Shown here one piece after another: positions 30,957 to 41,711 of a DNA stretch of 64,000 nucleotides (position 1 is its first letter; each line of letters begins with the position of its first letter). The notes below the pieces were generated by a model. It did no database searches. It was not told the origin of the DNA and saw nothing but the letters and a program-made list of their open reading frames with translations. The DNA lies in NCBI GenBank assembly GCA_016744695.1, contig JADGDV010000001.1, forward strand, positions 124,001-188,000. The letters are read 5' to 3'. The position numbers were made by a program, and so were the translations under genes. The stretch comes from Hahellaceae bacterium (lineage in GTDB: Bacteria > Pseudomonadota > Gammaproteobacteria > Pseudomonadales > Oleiphilaceae).

Positions 30957-31847
30957 CTAAACTGCTACCACTTCACCACAAATACTTGGCTTAGGATTTT
31001 CACCACAATATACATCAAAACGATTCGCATTTTGCTGAATGTTTTGTCGTAAATAGACATCACTATTTAAATAAACAGGGCCTTTAAACACTACATCTAC
31101 TTGTAGCTTTTTATCAACGCCACCGGCTTGCTGAATAGCAGCCGAATATTCGATAGCTTCTGCTAACACACCAAATCCGTGGGCGATATCACGCTTAAAA
31201 CCAAATAATTTGGCTGCCAAGGGAGACATATGAATGGGGTTATAATCACCGGTAATCTTTGCATATTTTTTGCCCCGATTATTAGGGACTTTCCAACTGC
31301 CTGTTTTCTCAGGGCTCTTTAGACTATCTAACTCAAAGCTCTTTTCTTCACTTGGGTTTGTTTTCCCACCAAAACGTCCTGCTTGAAAATAGATACTAAT
31401 TTCATCCCACACCTTTTCACCGTTGATGGTTGCTACAGTGATGAAATCAAACTCTAGACCTTTTTCAACTAATCGATACGATGCAATTTCAGAATGTAAA
31501 TCCATAACCGCATCAACAGAGATCGCTTTATATTGAGTAATTCTGTTTTTCAAATGTACCGAACCCAGTAAACGAATAGGAAACGCTTTATGGCTCAGCA
31601 TATTCATATGCATGCTACCCGCCATTACATGAGGGTATAATATAGGTAGATTTGGTTTTTTTTCTAAGTTAAGCGTGGCTAAATAATCGTTTAAAGCCTT
31701 TTGATCAGCTTTAGCTCCGGTCCAGGTTGCTTTAATAACAGGTAATCCACCCGCCGTATTAAAACCTTTACGAGGTAATACAAGCGCACGAAACATGGCA
31801 GGGCCATTCTTAGGTTTAGAGCTGTAATTTTGCTGTATATCAGACAT
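30957..31847 (-). CDS. MaoC-like acyl dehydratase
   Basis: YAKITGDYNPIHMSPLAAKLFGFKRDIAHGFGVLA hydratase 2 motif. Confidence 0.9.
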   Translation of the reverse strand: MSDIQQNYSSKPKNGPAMFRALVLPRKGFNTAGGLPVIKATWTGAKADQKALNDYLATLNLEKKPNLPILYPHVMAGSMHMNMLSHKAFPIRLLGSVHLKNRITQYKAISVDAVMDLHSEIASYRLVEKGLEFDFITVATINGEKVWDEISIYFQAGRFGGKTNPSEEKSFELDSLKSPEKTGSWKVPNNRGKKYAKITGDYNPIHMSPLAAKLFGFKRDIAHGFGVLAEAIEYSAAIQQAGGVDKKLQVDVVFKGPVYLNSDVYLRQNIQQNANRFDVYCGENPKPSICGEVVAV

Positions 31848-31952
31848 TTAAGGGCCACTTTATTCGTTTATAAATGAGATAACGCTAGTTTAATGGGTTT
31901 CACCCACGAATCAATGGGCTTTATTAAGTAGAATGTTTGAGGTGTTAGGCAC

Positions 31953-32321
31953 TTACTCTTTAACCCAGCTCCATGCATCCTGCAACCGGCTTGTTTCAAA
32001 GTGCTTTTCGCTAATACCTGCTAATTTACCAAAAGGGCTATCTGCTGCGACAAGCCAACCCAAAACACGGCTTTCAGAAACAATGGCAAGCTTGTTCATG
32101 TGTTTTAGGTTTTTGAATGTCCATTTTAGATCATCGTAAGCCGCATCAACACAATAATTAATTTTTCCATCCAACAAAACCAATATGTTAATTTCACCAT
32201 GATCTTCTATAAGCTTATCGAAAATCTCTATCCATTTATTTTCTTCTTCAGAATCAATTTTTCCAGATACTTCAACACCTATAGTCGCGCCTTCACTTCT
32301 TGGTAATTTTTTAATCATCAA
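31953..32321 (-). CDS. STAS/SEC14-like (SpoIIAA-like, PF11964-type) protein
   Basis: VEVSGKIDSEEENKWIEIFDKLIEDHGEINILVLL, KHFETSRLQDAWSWVKE. Confidence 0.82.
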   Translation of the reverse strand: MMIKKLPRSEGATIGVEVSGKIDSEEENKWIEIFDKLIEDHGEINILVLLDGKINYCVDAAYDDLKWTFKNLKHMNKLAIVSESRVLGWLVAADSPFGKLAGISEKHFETSRLQDAWSWVKE

Positions 32322-32366
32322 TCTCTCTCCTTCTCATTGGATAGTAAATATTTAACTGGATATGAA

Positions 32367-32615
32367 TTACTGCCCCATTATTTTTAGAGCTACATATGGT
32401 GCAATAGTAAATACAAATGTAAATGTTTTATAACTTGCCAGATAATTAAAATAGCAAAGGGGTAATTCTTTTTCCGGAAGGCCAAACAATCTACTATGAA
32501 TAGACGTAATAAACGGTCTCATTAAGACCAGCATTATTCCAGCGAAGACTAACATACCCATATTTAAAATAGATGCCCATCCAAGTAGCTCAGTAAGTTG
32601 TGAAAGTGTGATCAT
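32367..32615 (-). CDS. Small membrane protein (DUF6868-like)
   Basis: 82 aa; ILNMGMLVFAGIMLVLMRPFITSIHSRLFGL ... FNYLASYKTFTFVFTIAPYVAL. Confidence 0.7.
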   Translation of the reverse strand: MITLSQLTELLGWASILNMGMLVFAGIMLVLMRPFITSIHSRLFGLPEKELPLCYFNYLASYKTFTFVFTIAPYVALKIMGQ

Positions 32616-32777
32616 AGTATGTTCCTCGGTTAGTGATTTGAGTGCTTAACGAGGCTATCGAAAAACTCAGCCAGTCTTTTGTTGTTTATAATTTAACCTT
32701 AAACAGACGCTTCTACGTGAATTATAGGTCTATTTTCCTTTTCTAATACTAATTGAGGTGAAAATACTAATGTAAAT

Positions 32778-32903
32778 TTACTGTTTAGCCTGAATTTCAA
32801 TAAAGTCAGGGTCAACCCAGATAGCTTGTATACTAATAAAATCAATACCGCCCTTATCTAGGTTTGATAAACTCTTTTTAGGGTCAAAATCATATCTATA
32901 CAT
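32778..32903 (-). pseudogene. Truncated BrnT-like toxin remnant
   Basis: MYRYDFDPKKSLSNLDKGGIDFISIQAIWVDPDFIEIQAKQ* matches the N-terminal half of BrnT (FDWDPxKxxxNxxKHGI..); stops where the catalytic core should continue. Confidence 0.65.
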
Positions 32904-33100
32904 AGTAAAAAACATACCTTTATTGACCTTTCTACAAGCTTGATAGTGACTATTATTCATGTAATTCAAGAGGTAATGGGATATAAGGATTTGATAACAA
33001 CAATATTCTATAATCGAGTCACCTCTCAGTACCGCTCGTATCACTCGGATTCACTTTCGATCAAAGCTAAATTTTATTTATTCAAATTTGAATGCTACCA

Positions 33101-33120
33101 TACTGTATAAACAAACAGTA
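33101..33120 (+). promoter_or_regulatory. LexA (SOS) box upstream of umuDC
   Basis: tactgtataaacaaacagta, CTGT-N8-ACAG and very close to E. coli consensus TACTGTATATAAAAACAGTA, 19 bp before umuD start. Confidence 0.93.
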
Positions 33121-33138
33121 TAAAGAAGGTTTTTCACT

Positions 33139-33564
33139 GTGACATTCATTCCACTATCGAAATCAAATAACTCTATACCGCTCTTCAGTGCTAGCGTGGT
33201 CGCTGGTTTTCCAAGCCCTGCTGATGACTATATCGAGAAAGGTTTGAGCCTTGATGAGCTGTTAATACCTCACCCTTCGTCTACTTACTTAGTGCGTGCA
33301 CAAGGTGACTCGATGAAAGGCTGTGGAATTTTTAACAACGATGTATTAATCGTTGATCGCTCACTCACAGCCGAGCATCGAGATATTGTGATCGCCGCAC
33401 TTGATGGCGAGTTGACCTGTAAGTTTCTGGATGTGGTTCAGCAACGCTTAGTGTCTGCGAACCCTCAATTCCCTCCTATTTCAATTCCAGAAAGTAGTGA
33501 TTTTGTGATTGAAGGGGTCGTCTCAGCGTCCATCCGTTTTCATAAACCATGCTCGCGTTGGTAG
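33139..33564 (+). CDS. umuD: UmuD-like S24 peptidase / translesion polymerase V subunit
   Basis: GFPSPADDYIEKGLSLDELLI cleavage region; VRAQGDSMKGCGIFNNDVLIVDRS Ser active site. Confidence 0.95.
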   Translation: MTFIPLSKSNNSIPLFSASVVAGFPSPADDYIEKGLSLDELLIPHPSSTYLVRAQGDSMKGCGIFNNDVLIVDRSLTAEHRDIVIAALDGELTCKFLDVVQQRLVSANPQFPPISIPESSDFVIEGVVSASIRFHKPCSRW

Positions 33565-34802
33565 ATTGCAACTCGTTTTTTGCGAGTTGCGAGCAAGTCT
33601 TCAGACCGGACTTACGCGGTAAGCCTGTTATTGTTTTATCGAACAATGACGGCTGCATTGTCGCACGATCAAAGGAGGCTAAAGCGCTCGGTATTCCTGA
33701 TTTAGAACCCTACTTTAAACTCAAGCACCAGCTAGAAAAAAGTGGAGTTCATGTATTTTCAAGTAACTACGAGCTTTACGGTGACCTCTCTAATCGAGTG
33801 ATGCAAACGCTAGAGGGTTTTTCACCACACCTAGAAATTTACTCAATAGATGAAGCATTTCTATCACTGGCTGGAATAAAAGGGGATTTACGCGACTATG
33901 GCCACAGCATGCGCAAAGCAGTACAACAGTGTGTCGGCCTGCCCGTAGGAGTAGGCATTGCCCCCACAAAAACCTTGGCCAAACTGGCTAGCTATATTGC
34001 AAAGAAATCAGCTCGCTGCGAGTTTGTATGCGTTATTGAGCGACTTGATCAATGGCACAGGGTTTTTGCAAAAATTCCGGTTCAGCAGGTATGGGGCATT
34101 GGTGGCCGCTTAACAAAACGGCTGGCGGATCAGCGCATTTTCTCTGTGCTGGATTTGATGAAGCAAGATCCTCGATATATGAAAAGACATTATAACGTGA
34201 ATGTCGCTCGCACGGTTGAGGAGCTAAACGGAGTGGCTTGTTATGGTTTAGATCAACAACCGCCCCCTAAACAACAGATATTTTCCACTCGCTCCTTTGG
34301 GCAACATATCACTGATTGTGCCGCCTTGGAGCAGTCGGTCAGTCAGTATGCCAGTCGTGCTTGCGTCAAACTAAGAAAGCAACAACACTTGGTTAAAACA
34401 ATTATGGTATTTGCAGCTTCAGGTCACTTTGTTGATAGACCTTATAGTCGTAGCCAAGTGATCCCGTTGCCGATGGCGACTAACGATACGCGACAGGTTA
34501 TAACCGCCGTGCGCAAGTCGGTAAATGAGGTGATTTATCGGGAAGGGGTCAAGTTTGCTCGGGCAGGCGTAGGCTTAATTGAATTACAGCCTGAACGCCC
34601 TGAACAATTGGATGTATTCACCCCTGTGCAGCCATTGCGCTCTAAAGCACTCATGACGGTAATGGATGAAATTAACCAACGACACACCCCCGTCTACTTT
34701 GCTAGCCAAGGGGTTACCCCCCAGTGGTCAATGCAGCGCATGTTAAAGTCGCCTAGCTACACAACTCAATGGCATGACTTACCTTGTGTGTCGATGAAGT
34801 AA
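33549..34802 (+). CDS. umuC: UmuC-like Y-family DNA polymerase V catalytic subunit
   Basis: LALVDCNSFFASCEQVFRPDLRGKPVIVLSNNDGCIVARS, IYSIDEAFL; overlaps umuD by 16 nt. Confidence 0.96.
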   Translation: MLALVDCNSFFASCEQVFRPDLRGKPVIVLSNNDGCIVARSKEAKALGIPDLEPYFKLKHQLEKSGVHVFSSNYELYGDLSNRVMQTLEGFSPHLEIYSIDEAFLSLAGIKGDLRDYGHSMRKAVQQCVGLPVGVGIAPTKTLAKLASYIAKKSARCEFVCVIERLDQWHRVFAKIPVQQVWGIGGRLTKRLADQRIFSVLDLMKQDPRYMKRHYNVNVARTVEELNGVACYGLDQQPPPKQQIFSTRSFGQHITDCAALEQSVSQYASRACVKLRKQQHLVKTIMVFAASGHFVDRPYSRSQVIPLPMATNDTRQVITAVRKSVNEVIYREGVKFARAGVGLIELQPERPEQLDVFTPVQPLRSKALMTVMDEINQRHTPVYFASQGVTPQWSMQRMLKSPSYTTQWHDLPCVSMK

Positions 34803-34843
34803 AGCACTTCGGCCTCACCCTTAAGATCAAGAGAATTTAAAAT

Positions 34844-35728
34844 TTAGTGCTTTAGTATTTCAACAAACTTAGTGGCTAAAGTATGTACATCACCAGGCCA
34901 GCGAGCCGATAAATAATTACCATCCTGAACAACCCAGGCAGGTTTTGAATTATTAATTCGATCCCGTACTACACCTGATGTTTTAAGAGTGTAGTTTGGC
35001 GTATTTTTAGGCACATCAAGAAAATCATTCTCACTTTCTAATACGCGCTTAACCTCTTGTTCAACCCCTCTATAGCCTGTTGGTTCACCAGCAAATTCAA
35101 TGTAGGTGCGATAGTAGTCAGGGTCCCAAAACCGTGCAAAATATTTAGTTAATTGCCATGCTGAGCTTTCTAATTTCCATGTTAATGCCGTAGTTTTCTT
35201 ACCGTATAAAACGGATTTATTAGTTGTTTTTGAAATAGCTCTTGCCGCTAAAACAACCCCATGACAAACAGCCGCAATGGGTTTATGTTGGCCCGTCTCA
35301 CTGCTTGGTTCAAAGAAGTCTGCTACAAAGTCTTGTAAGGTTTGGTCTTCTAAATATTGTTTAATACGAGGGGCGTGACCACCGGGTAAAATTAAACCGG
35401 CATAATCCCCTACTCTAAGATCTTTATATTTACAGGGCGCCTTAAAATTTTCATCTAGTAGCAACGCCTTATAAGCTTTTCTTGCAAAAGAATCTGCTCG
35501 TAGCAGCAACCCAATAAAACGGACTTTCTTTAGTAAGGGAATCCAGCCCCAAGGGTCTAGTCCCTCACCGCTAATCATCATTTCATCAGGCTTAGCGACC
35601 TTTCCATCTACCGTTGAAAATACCACATAAAATCCTGCGGCTTTGACTATTTTCCATGTAATCGCTACCTCACTGGGGTCAAAATCGTGGTTAGGTAACG
35701 GCATGATTACGCGTTTATTGGTCATGTT
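34844..35728 (-). CDS. DJ-1/PfpI (HchA-like) family protein
   Basis: GLILPGGHAPRIKQYL, IAAVCHGVVLAAR nucleophile elbow; likely start MTNKRV inside the ORF-track model. Confidence 0.88.
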   Translation of the reverse strand, partial: NMTNKRVIMPLPNHDFDPSEVAITWKIVKAAGFYVVFSTVDGKVAKPDEMMISGEGLDPWGWIPLLKKVRFIGLLLRADSFARKAYKALLLDENFKAPCKYKDLRVGDYAGLILPGGHAPRIKQYLEDQTLQDFVADFFEPSSETGQHKPIAAVCHGVVLAARAISKTTNKSVLYGKKTTALTWKLESSAWQLTKYFARFWDPDYYRTYIEFAGEPTGYRGVEQEVKRVLESENDFLDVPKNTPNYTLKTSGVVRDRINNSKPAWVVQDGNYLSARWPGDVHTLATKFVEILKH

Positions 35729-35852
35729 ACTATCTCTTTTTTTTAGGTATTGGCCATACAAAAAGGGGACGGAGGGGTTATAAAGTGGGCAATAAGTTTA
35801 AAAAATAAGTTGGTTAATAAATAATCCCTCCGTCCCCGTTGATTTATTCCAC

Positions 35853-37241
35853 CTATTTCTCTACAGCGTTGCTAGGATCACCTTTGTAACCCAAAGCCTT
35901 CCAGTCTAGCCTCCCTTTTGTTGAATGGCAGTCGACGCACTGAAGTGACTGCTCCTTTGGTACGACTAGGTGATTAATTTTCCAATACATTATTGTTTGA
36001 GTAAAACTGTAGTGACCACTATATGGCATACCCACTATGGCCATGCCGTCCTCAATAGCACGATTCCAGTCAAAGTGTTCCCAATAGCCGTTAAATACCT
36101 TTGGGACAACAAGGTAATTATTCTCTACATCATAAGGCTGCTTACCTTGCATAATTTTGAAGGGATAGATCTTGGCATTCTTATCCGTAAGGCTACCTAA
36201 AGGTTTGGTCAGATAAGTGGTTTTTTGAGGCTCAATTTTGTCCCCTAAAACGTATCGATCAGAATTCCCGTTATACCATGCATATACCGGTATCAAGTTT
36301 TTACCCCAGCGAAACTCTCCCGTTGTTTTTGCATAGGTTTCCATACCATACTTATCTTTAGTGGCCTTTTTATCTTTACCGGCCATCGACCAGTCCCACC
36401 ATATTTTTGTTGGGTTATCTCTGGCAAATGTGGGAATGTGGCATGTCTGGCAGGCCACGACTTTTGTATGTTTTTTCAGTGTTGGATTCTTATGTGATGT
36501 AGCACTGTGGCAATCACTACATTCAACACGTTTTCCTTCGCCTATAGATACTGACATGGCCTGACCAGAAATATCATGATTTGTTGTTTGATGGCAGAAT
36601 TCGCAGTTGGCGTTAGCGCCATCAATTCCCATGTGCACGTCATAGGTTCGGCTTGGCTTTATAAGAGATGAATCGAGGTCTCCATGCTTGATGTGATCAC
36701 CACCACCGCCATAGAAGTGGCATGAACCGCAAGTTTGTCTGCTCGTCCGACCTACGCTCTGCGCTACCTTAACAAGGTCAACTCCAATAGCGGGTATACC
36801 TGCTCCATTTAGCTGTTTCTTATACGTCCCCGTTGTATCATGGCAAACAAGGCAATCAACATTTTCAATGTTTCCGAAATCAAACGATGCATCCTTCCAA
36901 CCATACCCTGCATGGCAGCTTGTACAGCGTGGCCAATTCGAAGGCACAGCGAGACAGAAGTTATTAATGCCGTTTTTTTTGCCTACCTCAATGCTCTTTT
37001 TGTGATCAGGCATGCGTTGCGTGGTAGACCATGTCCAATGCTTATGTTTTATAAACTCCTTTGCTTCCCATTCGTGGCACCTCAAACAGGTCTTAGTAAC
37101 GTCAGTTCCGTGGGTTAAGGGGCCCCTAATACGATGAGTATGGCTGCCTTCTGCTATGGCGCTGCCCGCGAACATAGTCGCGAATATGGCCCCAAGATAA
37201 AAAGTAAACGAACATATGAAGTATTTCAATTTTAGCCCCAA
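35853..37241 (-). CDS. Octaheme c-type cytochrome (tetrathionate reductase family-like)
   Basis: Signal peptide and eight CxxCH motifs: CLRCH, CTSCH, CLVCH, CGSCH, CEFCH, CSDCH, CQTCH, CVDCH. Confidence 0.9.
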   Translation of the reverse strand: MGLKLKYFICSFTFYLGAIFATMFAGSAIAEGSHTHRIRGPLTHGTDVTKTCLRCHEWEAKEFIKHKHWTWSTTQRMPDHKKSIEVGKKNGINNFCLAVPSNWPRCTSCHAGYGWKDASFDFGNIENVDCLVCHDTTGTYKKQLNGAGIPAIGVDLVKVAQSVGRTSRQTCGSCHFYGGGGDHIKHGDLDSSLIKPSRTYDVHMGIDGANANCEFCHQTTNHDISGQAMSVSIGEGKRVECSDCHSATSHKNPTLKKHTKVVACQTCHIPTFARDNPTKIWWDWSMAGKDKKATKDKYGMETYAKTTGEFRWGKNLIPVYAWYNGNSDRYVLGDKIEPQKTTYLTKPLGSLTDKNAKIYPFKIMQGKQPYDVENNYLVVPKVFNGYWEHFDWNRAIEDGMAIVGMPYSGHYSFTQTIMYWKINHLVVPKEQSLQCVDCHSTKGRLDWKALGYKGDPSNAVEK

Positions 37242-37322
37242 AACACACCTTGCCTATCAATTGACACTTAGAAGTAACTTGTACTGTGTTGTATTCTAAT
37301 ATTAACTCAGCTCTACTATTCT

Positions 37323-38075
37323 TTAAGGACTTAAAGTAACTTTAATAAACCACATGAGAGCAATCCCCATCGTAAACGAAATAAAATGAATTAGATTTTT
37401 CATCAAATTTTCATGTTTGTTTATCTCAGGAACCAGATCTGATGCTCCAATATAAATAAAGTTGCCAGCGGCAAGCGGTATCAAAAAACTGATATCCATT
37501 TTAAATGATACGAAATATGCAGTAATCCCTCCCAAGAGGAATGTAAGAGCAGATAACACATTAAATAGTAGTGCTGTTTTTTTCTTCCAACCACCATGAA
37601 TAAGAACCGCAAAGTCACCTAGTTCCTGAGGGATTTCGTGAGCGGCCGCAGCAAGCCAAGCCATAATACCAAGTTGGATGTCGATTAAGAAAGTGCCAGC
37701 TATGGCTAGGCCGCCAATATAGTTATGCAACCCATCACCCAATAAAATCAAATAAGTAAGAGGCTTCTTGCATTCAGCGTCTGATCGATGGCAATGATGC
37801 CAATGCAGTAGTTGTTCAAGCGCGAAAAATAACATGAACCCGAGAAGAATCCACAAATAAAAGGTATCATCTCCTTCGAAGGTAGCCAGTCCTGCCGGAA
37901 TCATATGCAAAAAAGCGCCACCTATTAATGACCCCGCAGCAAAAGCCACTAAGGGAAGTGTGATTTTTTCCAATGTCTCTTCTTTTAGAACCAAAGTAAC
38001 ACTACCGACTAGCGCAAGAGCACTCATCAGGAGGCTACTAGAGATTATCCACTCTAATGCACTCACTACGATCAT
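37323..38075 (-). CDS. ZIP family metal transporter
   Basis: GDGLHNYIGGLAIAGTFL and AAAHEIPQELGDFAVLIHGGW metal-binding TM motifs. Confidence 0.93.
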   Translation of the reverse strand: MIVVSALEWIISSSLLMSALALVGSVTLVLKEETLEKITLPLVAFAAGSLIGGAFLHMIPAGLATFEGDDTFYLWILLGFMLFFALEQLLHWHHCHRSDAECKKPLTYLILLGDGLHNYIGGLAIAGTFLIDIQLGIMAWLAAAAHEIPQELGDFAVLIHGGWKKKTALLFNVLSALTFLLGGITAYFVSFKMDISFLIPLAAGNFIYIGASDLVPEINKHENLMKNLIHFISFTMGIALMWFIKVTLSP

Positions 38076-38282
38076 TCCTGTTTACATTTACTTACAAGCC
38101 TAACGGTGTTATATAAAATTAGCTAGTTGGCCTGGGGGGTTGTCTAAGCAGCCAACTTCCTATTCGCCACAACGAAATAATTAAGAGATTATATCAACAG
38201 AAATTGGCAATGCTCTTCCTCACTTTTATCTGCTAATATGGTTTTACGTTTACAACTCAACTTAATATAAGAAACTATTTCA

Positions 38283-39473
38283 ATGGCGTACAAATTAGAA
38301 GTACGAAAACTGTATAAAATATTTGGTGATTCACCCAAAGCGGCCCTCAAACTTCTGGAACAAAATATTGAAAAGGATCAAATTTTTGATCGCACTGGCC
38401 AAACAGTGGGTGTTCACGACGTTAGTTTAGGTGTTGAAGAAGGCGAAATTTTCGTCGTGATGGGTCTATCTGGTTCAGGCAAGTCAACACTAGTACGGCT
38501 TCTCAATCGACTTATCGAACCAACCCAAGGACAAGTCCTGATTGATGGCGAAGACATCACTTCTATGGACGAAAAACCTCTACGTGATATACGCCGAAAC
38601 AAAATCAGCATGGTTTTTCAGTCCTTTGCGTTAATGCCACACCTGAACGTCCTCGACAATGCCGCGTTTGGTTTATTACTGGCCGGAGAACCACAACAGC
38701 AGCGCCAAGAAAAAGCACGGGCGGCACTGACTCAAGTAGGACTCGAAACCCACGTCAATAGCTACCCTGACGAACTTTCAGGTGGTATGCAACAGAGGGT
38801 TGGTTTAGCGCGTGCACTTGCCAATAACCCTGACATCATGCTGATGGATGAAGCGTTTTCTGCCTTAGACCCGTTGATAAGAACCGAAATGCAGGATGAA
38901 CTTGTACGACTGCAATCTGTTCATCAACGAACCATTGTTTTCATTTCCCACGACCTCGACGAAGCAATGCGTATCGGAGATCGTATTGCCATTATGCAGG
39001 GTGGCGTAGTCGTGCAAGTGGGCACGCCAGACGAAATTCTGAAAACGCCTGCGAATGATTACGTTCGCTCGTTCTTCAAAGGCGTTGATGTGTCGTATGT
39101 ATTCACTGCTGGTGATATCGCCCGTCGTACCCAGGTCACAATGATTAAAAAGGGCTCCAGCGAAGGTTTATTGTCTGGTTTACAGCTACTTAAAGATAAT
39201 GATCGCGATTTTGGCTACGTCATCGACAAAGAAAATCGCTTTATCGGTGTGGTATCGGCTGACTCTCTTTACCGAGTTATTCATCAGAATGAAAAGCTTA
39301 ACCAGGCTATATTGTCAGACATAGAACCGATTGCCGAAGACACATCAATCAATGAAATTATAGGCGCCGTTGCTCAGGCTCCGTGCGCGGTTCCCGTTAT
39401 ATCTGACCAACATAAATATTTGGGCTGTATCAGTAAAGCACTGCTGCTCGAAACGCTAGATAGAGAGGCATAA
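38283..39473 (+). CDS. proV: Glycine betaine/L-proline ABC transporter ATP-binding protein
   Basis: [59 protein letters not shown]-terminal CBS-like region. Confidence 0.96.
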   Translation: MAYKLEVRKLYKIFGDSPKAALKLLEQNIEKDQIFDRTGQTVGVHDVSLGVEEGEIFVVMGLSGSGKSTLVRLLNRLIEPTQGQVLIDGEDITSMDEKPLRDIRRNKISMVFQSFALMPHLNVLDNAAFGLLLAGEPQQQRQEKARAALTQVGLETHVNSYPDELSGGMQQRVGLARALANNPDIMLMDEAFSALDPLIRTEMQDELVRLQSVHQRTIVFISHDLDEAMRIGDRIAIMQGGVVVQVGTPDEILKTPANDYVRSFFKGVDVSYVFTAGDIARRTQVTMIKKGSSEGLLSGLQLLKDNDRDFGYVIDKENRFIGVVSADSLYRVIHQNEKLNQAILSDIEPIAEDTSINEIIGAVAQAPCAVPVISDQHKYLGCISKALLLETLDREA

Positions 39474-39478
39474 GCATT

Positions 39479-40579
39479 ATGGCAGTAGACAGCGCTAATC
39501 CTTGGGAAGTAACGCAAGCTGAGCCAGCAGCGGAACAGACTAACTCAAGTACCACAGAACAGGCAGATGCATCGCCATGGGGCAGTCCAGCAAGCCCCGA
39601 ACAGGCCAGCCCTGAAAGTTACATGTCAGCCGGTAACCTCACCGACGACACGCCATTCTCGATGCTGCACCCATTTCAAGAAGCTTGGATTCCTTTGAAT
39701 CATTGGATCGATATTATTGTTCAATGGGTCGTCGGTAATTTCCGTCCCTTCTTCAGTGCGATAAAAGCCCCTGTTGATGTGGCACTAACGGCCATTGATA
39801 CATCACTGAACTCAATCCCGCCATTCTTGATGATTCTGGTCATGGGCCTTATCGCTTGGCAGCTTGCAGGCAAACGCTTGGGGATCGGCACCGTTACTGG
39901 GCTGTTCTTTCTAGGGGCTATTGGTGTTTGGCAAGAAGCGATGACCACCCTATCTCTGGTCCTTACCTCGGTATTATTTTGCATGGCCATTGGTATTCCA
40001 ACCGGCATTGGCATGGCGCGCAGTGAGCGTATAGGTAAAATTGTTAGACCGCTTCTTGACACCATGCAAACCACCCCTGCTTTCGTCTATTTAGTACCCG
40101 TTGTGATGCTGTTTGGTATCGGTAATGTTCCCGGTGTTGTCGTCACTATTATCTTTGCCGTACCGCCGGTTATTCGACTGACCAACTTGGGAATTCGTCA
40201 GGTTCCTGAAGACCTCATCGAAGCTGCCAACTCATTTGGTGCCAGCTCTCGGCAACTACTTTATAAAGTACAACTTCCCCTAGCAATGCCAACCATTCTC
40301 GCAGGCGTCAACCAGACACTGATGCTAAGCCTTTCGATGGTTGTTATCGCATCCATGATTTCAGTAGGCGGTCTTGGCTTGATGGTGCTCAGGGGGATTG
40401 GCCGACTAGATATTGGCCTAGCCACCGTAGGCGGCATTGGCATCGTTATACTGGCAATTATTTTGGACAGAATGACTCAAGCACTCGGCAGAGACGCCCG
40501 AGTGCGTGGAACTCGTCACTGGTATCAATCAGGACCGATCGGGCTGCTATTAAGCCTAAAAAGTAATAAAAACAACTAA
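39479..40579 (+). CDS. proW: Glycine betaine/L-proline ABC transporter permease
   Basis: Hydrophilic N-terminus then permease; [61 protein letters not shown]. Confidence 0.95.
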   Translation: MAVDSANPWEVTQAEPAAEQTNSSTTEQADASPWGSPASPEQASPESYMSAGNLTDDTPFSMLHPFQEAWIPLNHWIDIIVQWVVGNFRPFFSAIKAPVDVALTAIDTSLNSIPPFLMILVMGLIAWQLAGKRLGIGTVTGLFFLGAIGVWQEAMTTLSLVLTSVLFCMAIGIPTGIGMARSERIGKIVRPLLDTMQTTPAFVYLVPVVMLFGIGNVPGVVVTIIFAVPPVIRLTNLGIRQVPEDLIEAANSFGASSRQLLYKVQLPLAMPTILAGVNQTLMLSLSMVVIASMISVGGLGLMVLRGIGRLDIGLATVGGIGIVILAIILDRMTQALGRDARVRGTRHWYQSGPIGLLLSLKSNKNN

Positions 40580-40586
40580 CTTTAAA

Positions 40587-41588
40587 TTGGAGAAAACAAT
40601 GTTACCAAAACATCTCGCTCTCGCTTCTTTTCTAGCGACCAGTATTTCATTCACTGCACAGGCTGCTGACCTGCCCGGTAAAAATATAAAAGTTCAAGCC
40701 GTACAGAGCCCGATTGCTGCAGAGAACTTTCAGACAGAGATTATTAACGAAGCCCTAAATGTTTTGGGCTACGACGTACAACCAACCAAAGAAGTCGACT
40801 ACAGCGCTGGCTATGTTTCTATCGCCAATGGTGATGCAACCTATATGACGACCAATTGGTTCCCATTGCATAACACCATGTATGAGAATGCTGGTGGTGA
40901 CGAAGCATTTTATCGCAAAGGTTTCTACATTAACGGTGCCGCTCAAGGCTACTTAGTTGATAAAAAGACCGCCGATAAATATGGCATCACGAACCTGGGT
41001 GATTTCAAAGATCCGAAAATTGCCAAGCTGTTTGATACCAACAATGACGGTCTAGCAGATTTGACAGGTTGTCAGGCTGGTTGGGGCTGTGAAGGCGTGA
41101 TTGAATTTCAGCTAGATGCATTTAATTTACGAGACAAGATTAATCACAACCAGGGTCAATATTCCGCCATTATTTCCGATACCATTGCCCGCTTTAATGA
41201 TGGAAAACCAGTTTTTTACTACACATGGACACCGTATTGGGTATCAGGAAAGCTGATACCAGGTAAGGATGTCATATGGTTAGAAGTGCCCTTTTCGGCT
41301 AACCCAAACGGCTCCGATACCAAATTACCTAATGGTAAAAATTATGGTTTCGACATTAATAGTGAACGCATTGTGGCAAACCGAAAATTTGCAGAGCAAA
41401 ACCCTGCCGCAGCCAAATTATTCGAAATTGCCAAAATTTCTATCAATGACGTTAGTGCAGAAAACATGCTAATTTCTAATGGCGAAAATTCACAGAAGCA
41501 AATTCTGAAACATGTATCAAACTGGATAAAAGCCAATCAAGCCCTATTTGATAGCTGGATTACAGAAGCCAAGAAAGCCGCAAAATAA
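40587..41588 (+). CDS. proX: Glycine betaine/L-proline periplasmic binding protein
   Basis: Signal peptide; DLTGCQAGWGCE, FYYTWTPYWVSGKLIPGKDVIWLEVPFS. Confidence 0.95.
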   Translation: MEKTMLPKHLALASFLATSISFTAQAADLPGKNIKVQAVQSPIAAENFQTEIINEALNVLGYDVQPTKEVDYSAGYVSIANGDATYMTTNWFPLHNTMYENAGGDEAFYRKGFYINGAAQGYLVDKKTADKYGITNLGDFKDPKIAKLFDTNNDGLADLTGCQAGWGCEGVIEFQLDAFNLRDKINHNQGQYSAIISDTIARFNDGKPVFYYTWTPYWVSGKLIPGKDVIWLEVPFSANPNGSDTKLPNGKNYGFDINSERIVANRKFAEQNPAAAKLFEIAKISINDVSAENMLISNGENSQKQILKHVSNWIKANQALFDSWITEAKKAAK

Positions 41589-41711
41589 AGGCAAAAAGGT
41601 AGGGTTTGTAGCCCTACCTAAGCCAGCAAGTCAGGACTCTTTAAGCTGGTTTCTCTGTTGCCTTTGAATTGGTGCTGCTGATTTTAAGGTAACGGAATTT
41701 TGTGATTACAA

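Noticed and set aside
32640-32777. Possible integron attC or IS terminus near the BrnT remnant and DUF6868 gene (gcttaacgaggctatcgaaaaactcagcc)
   Set aside because: No convincing R'/R'' core pair or matched inverted ends and target duplication could be found by eye.
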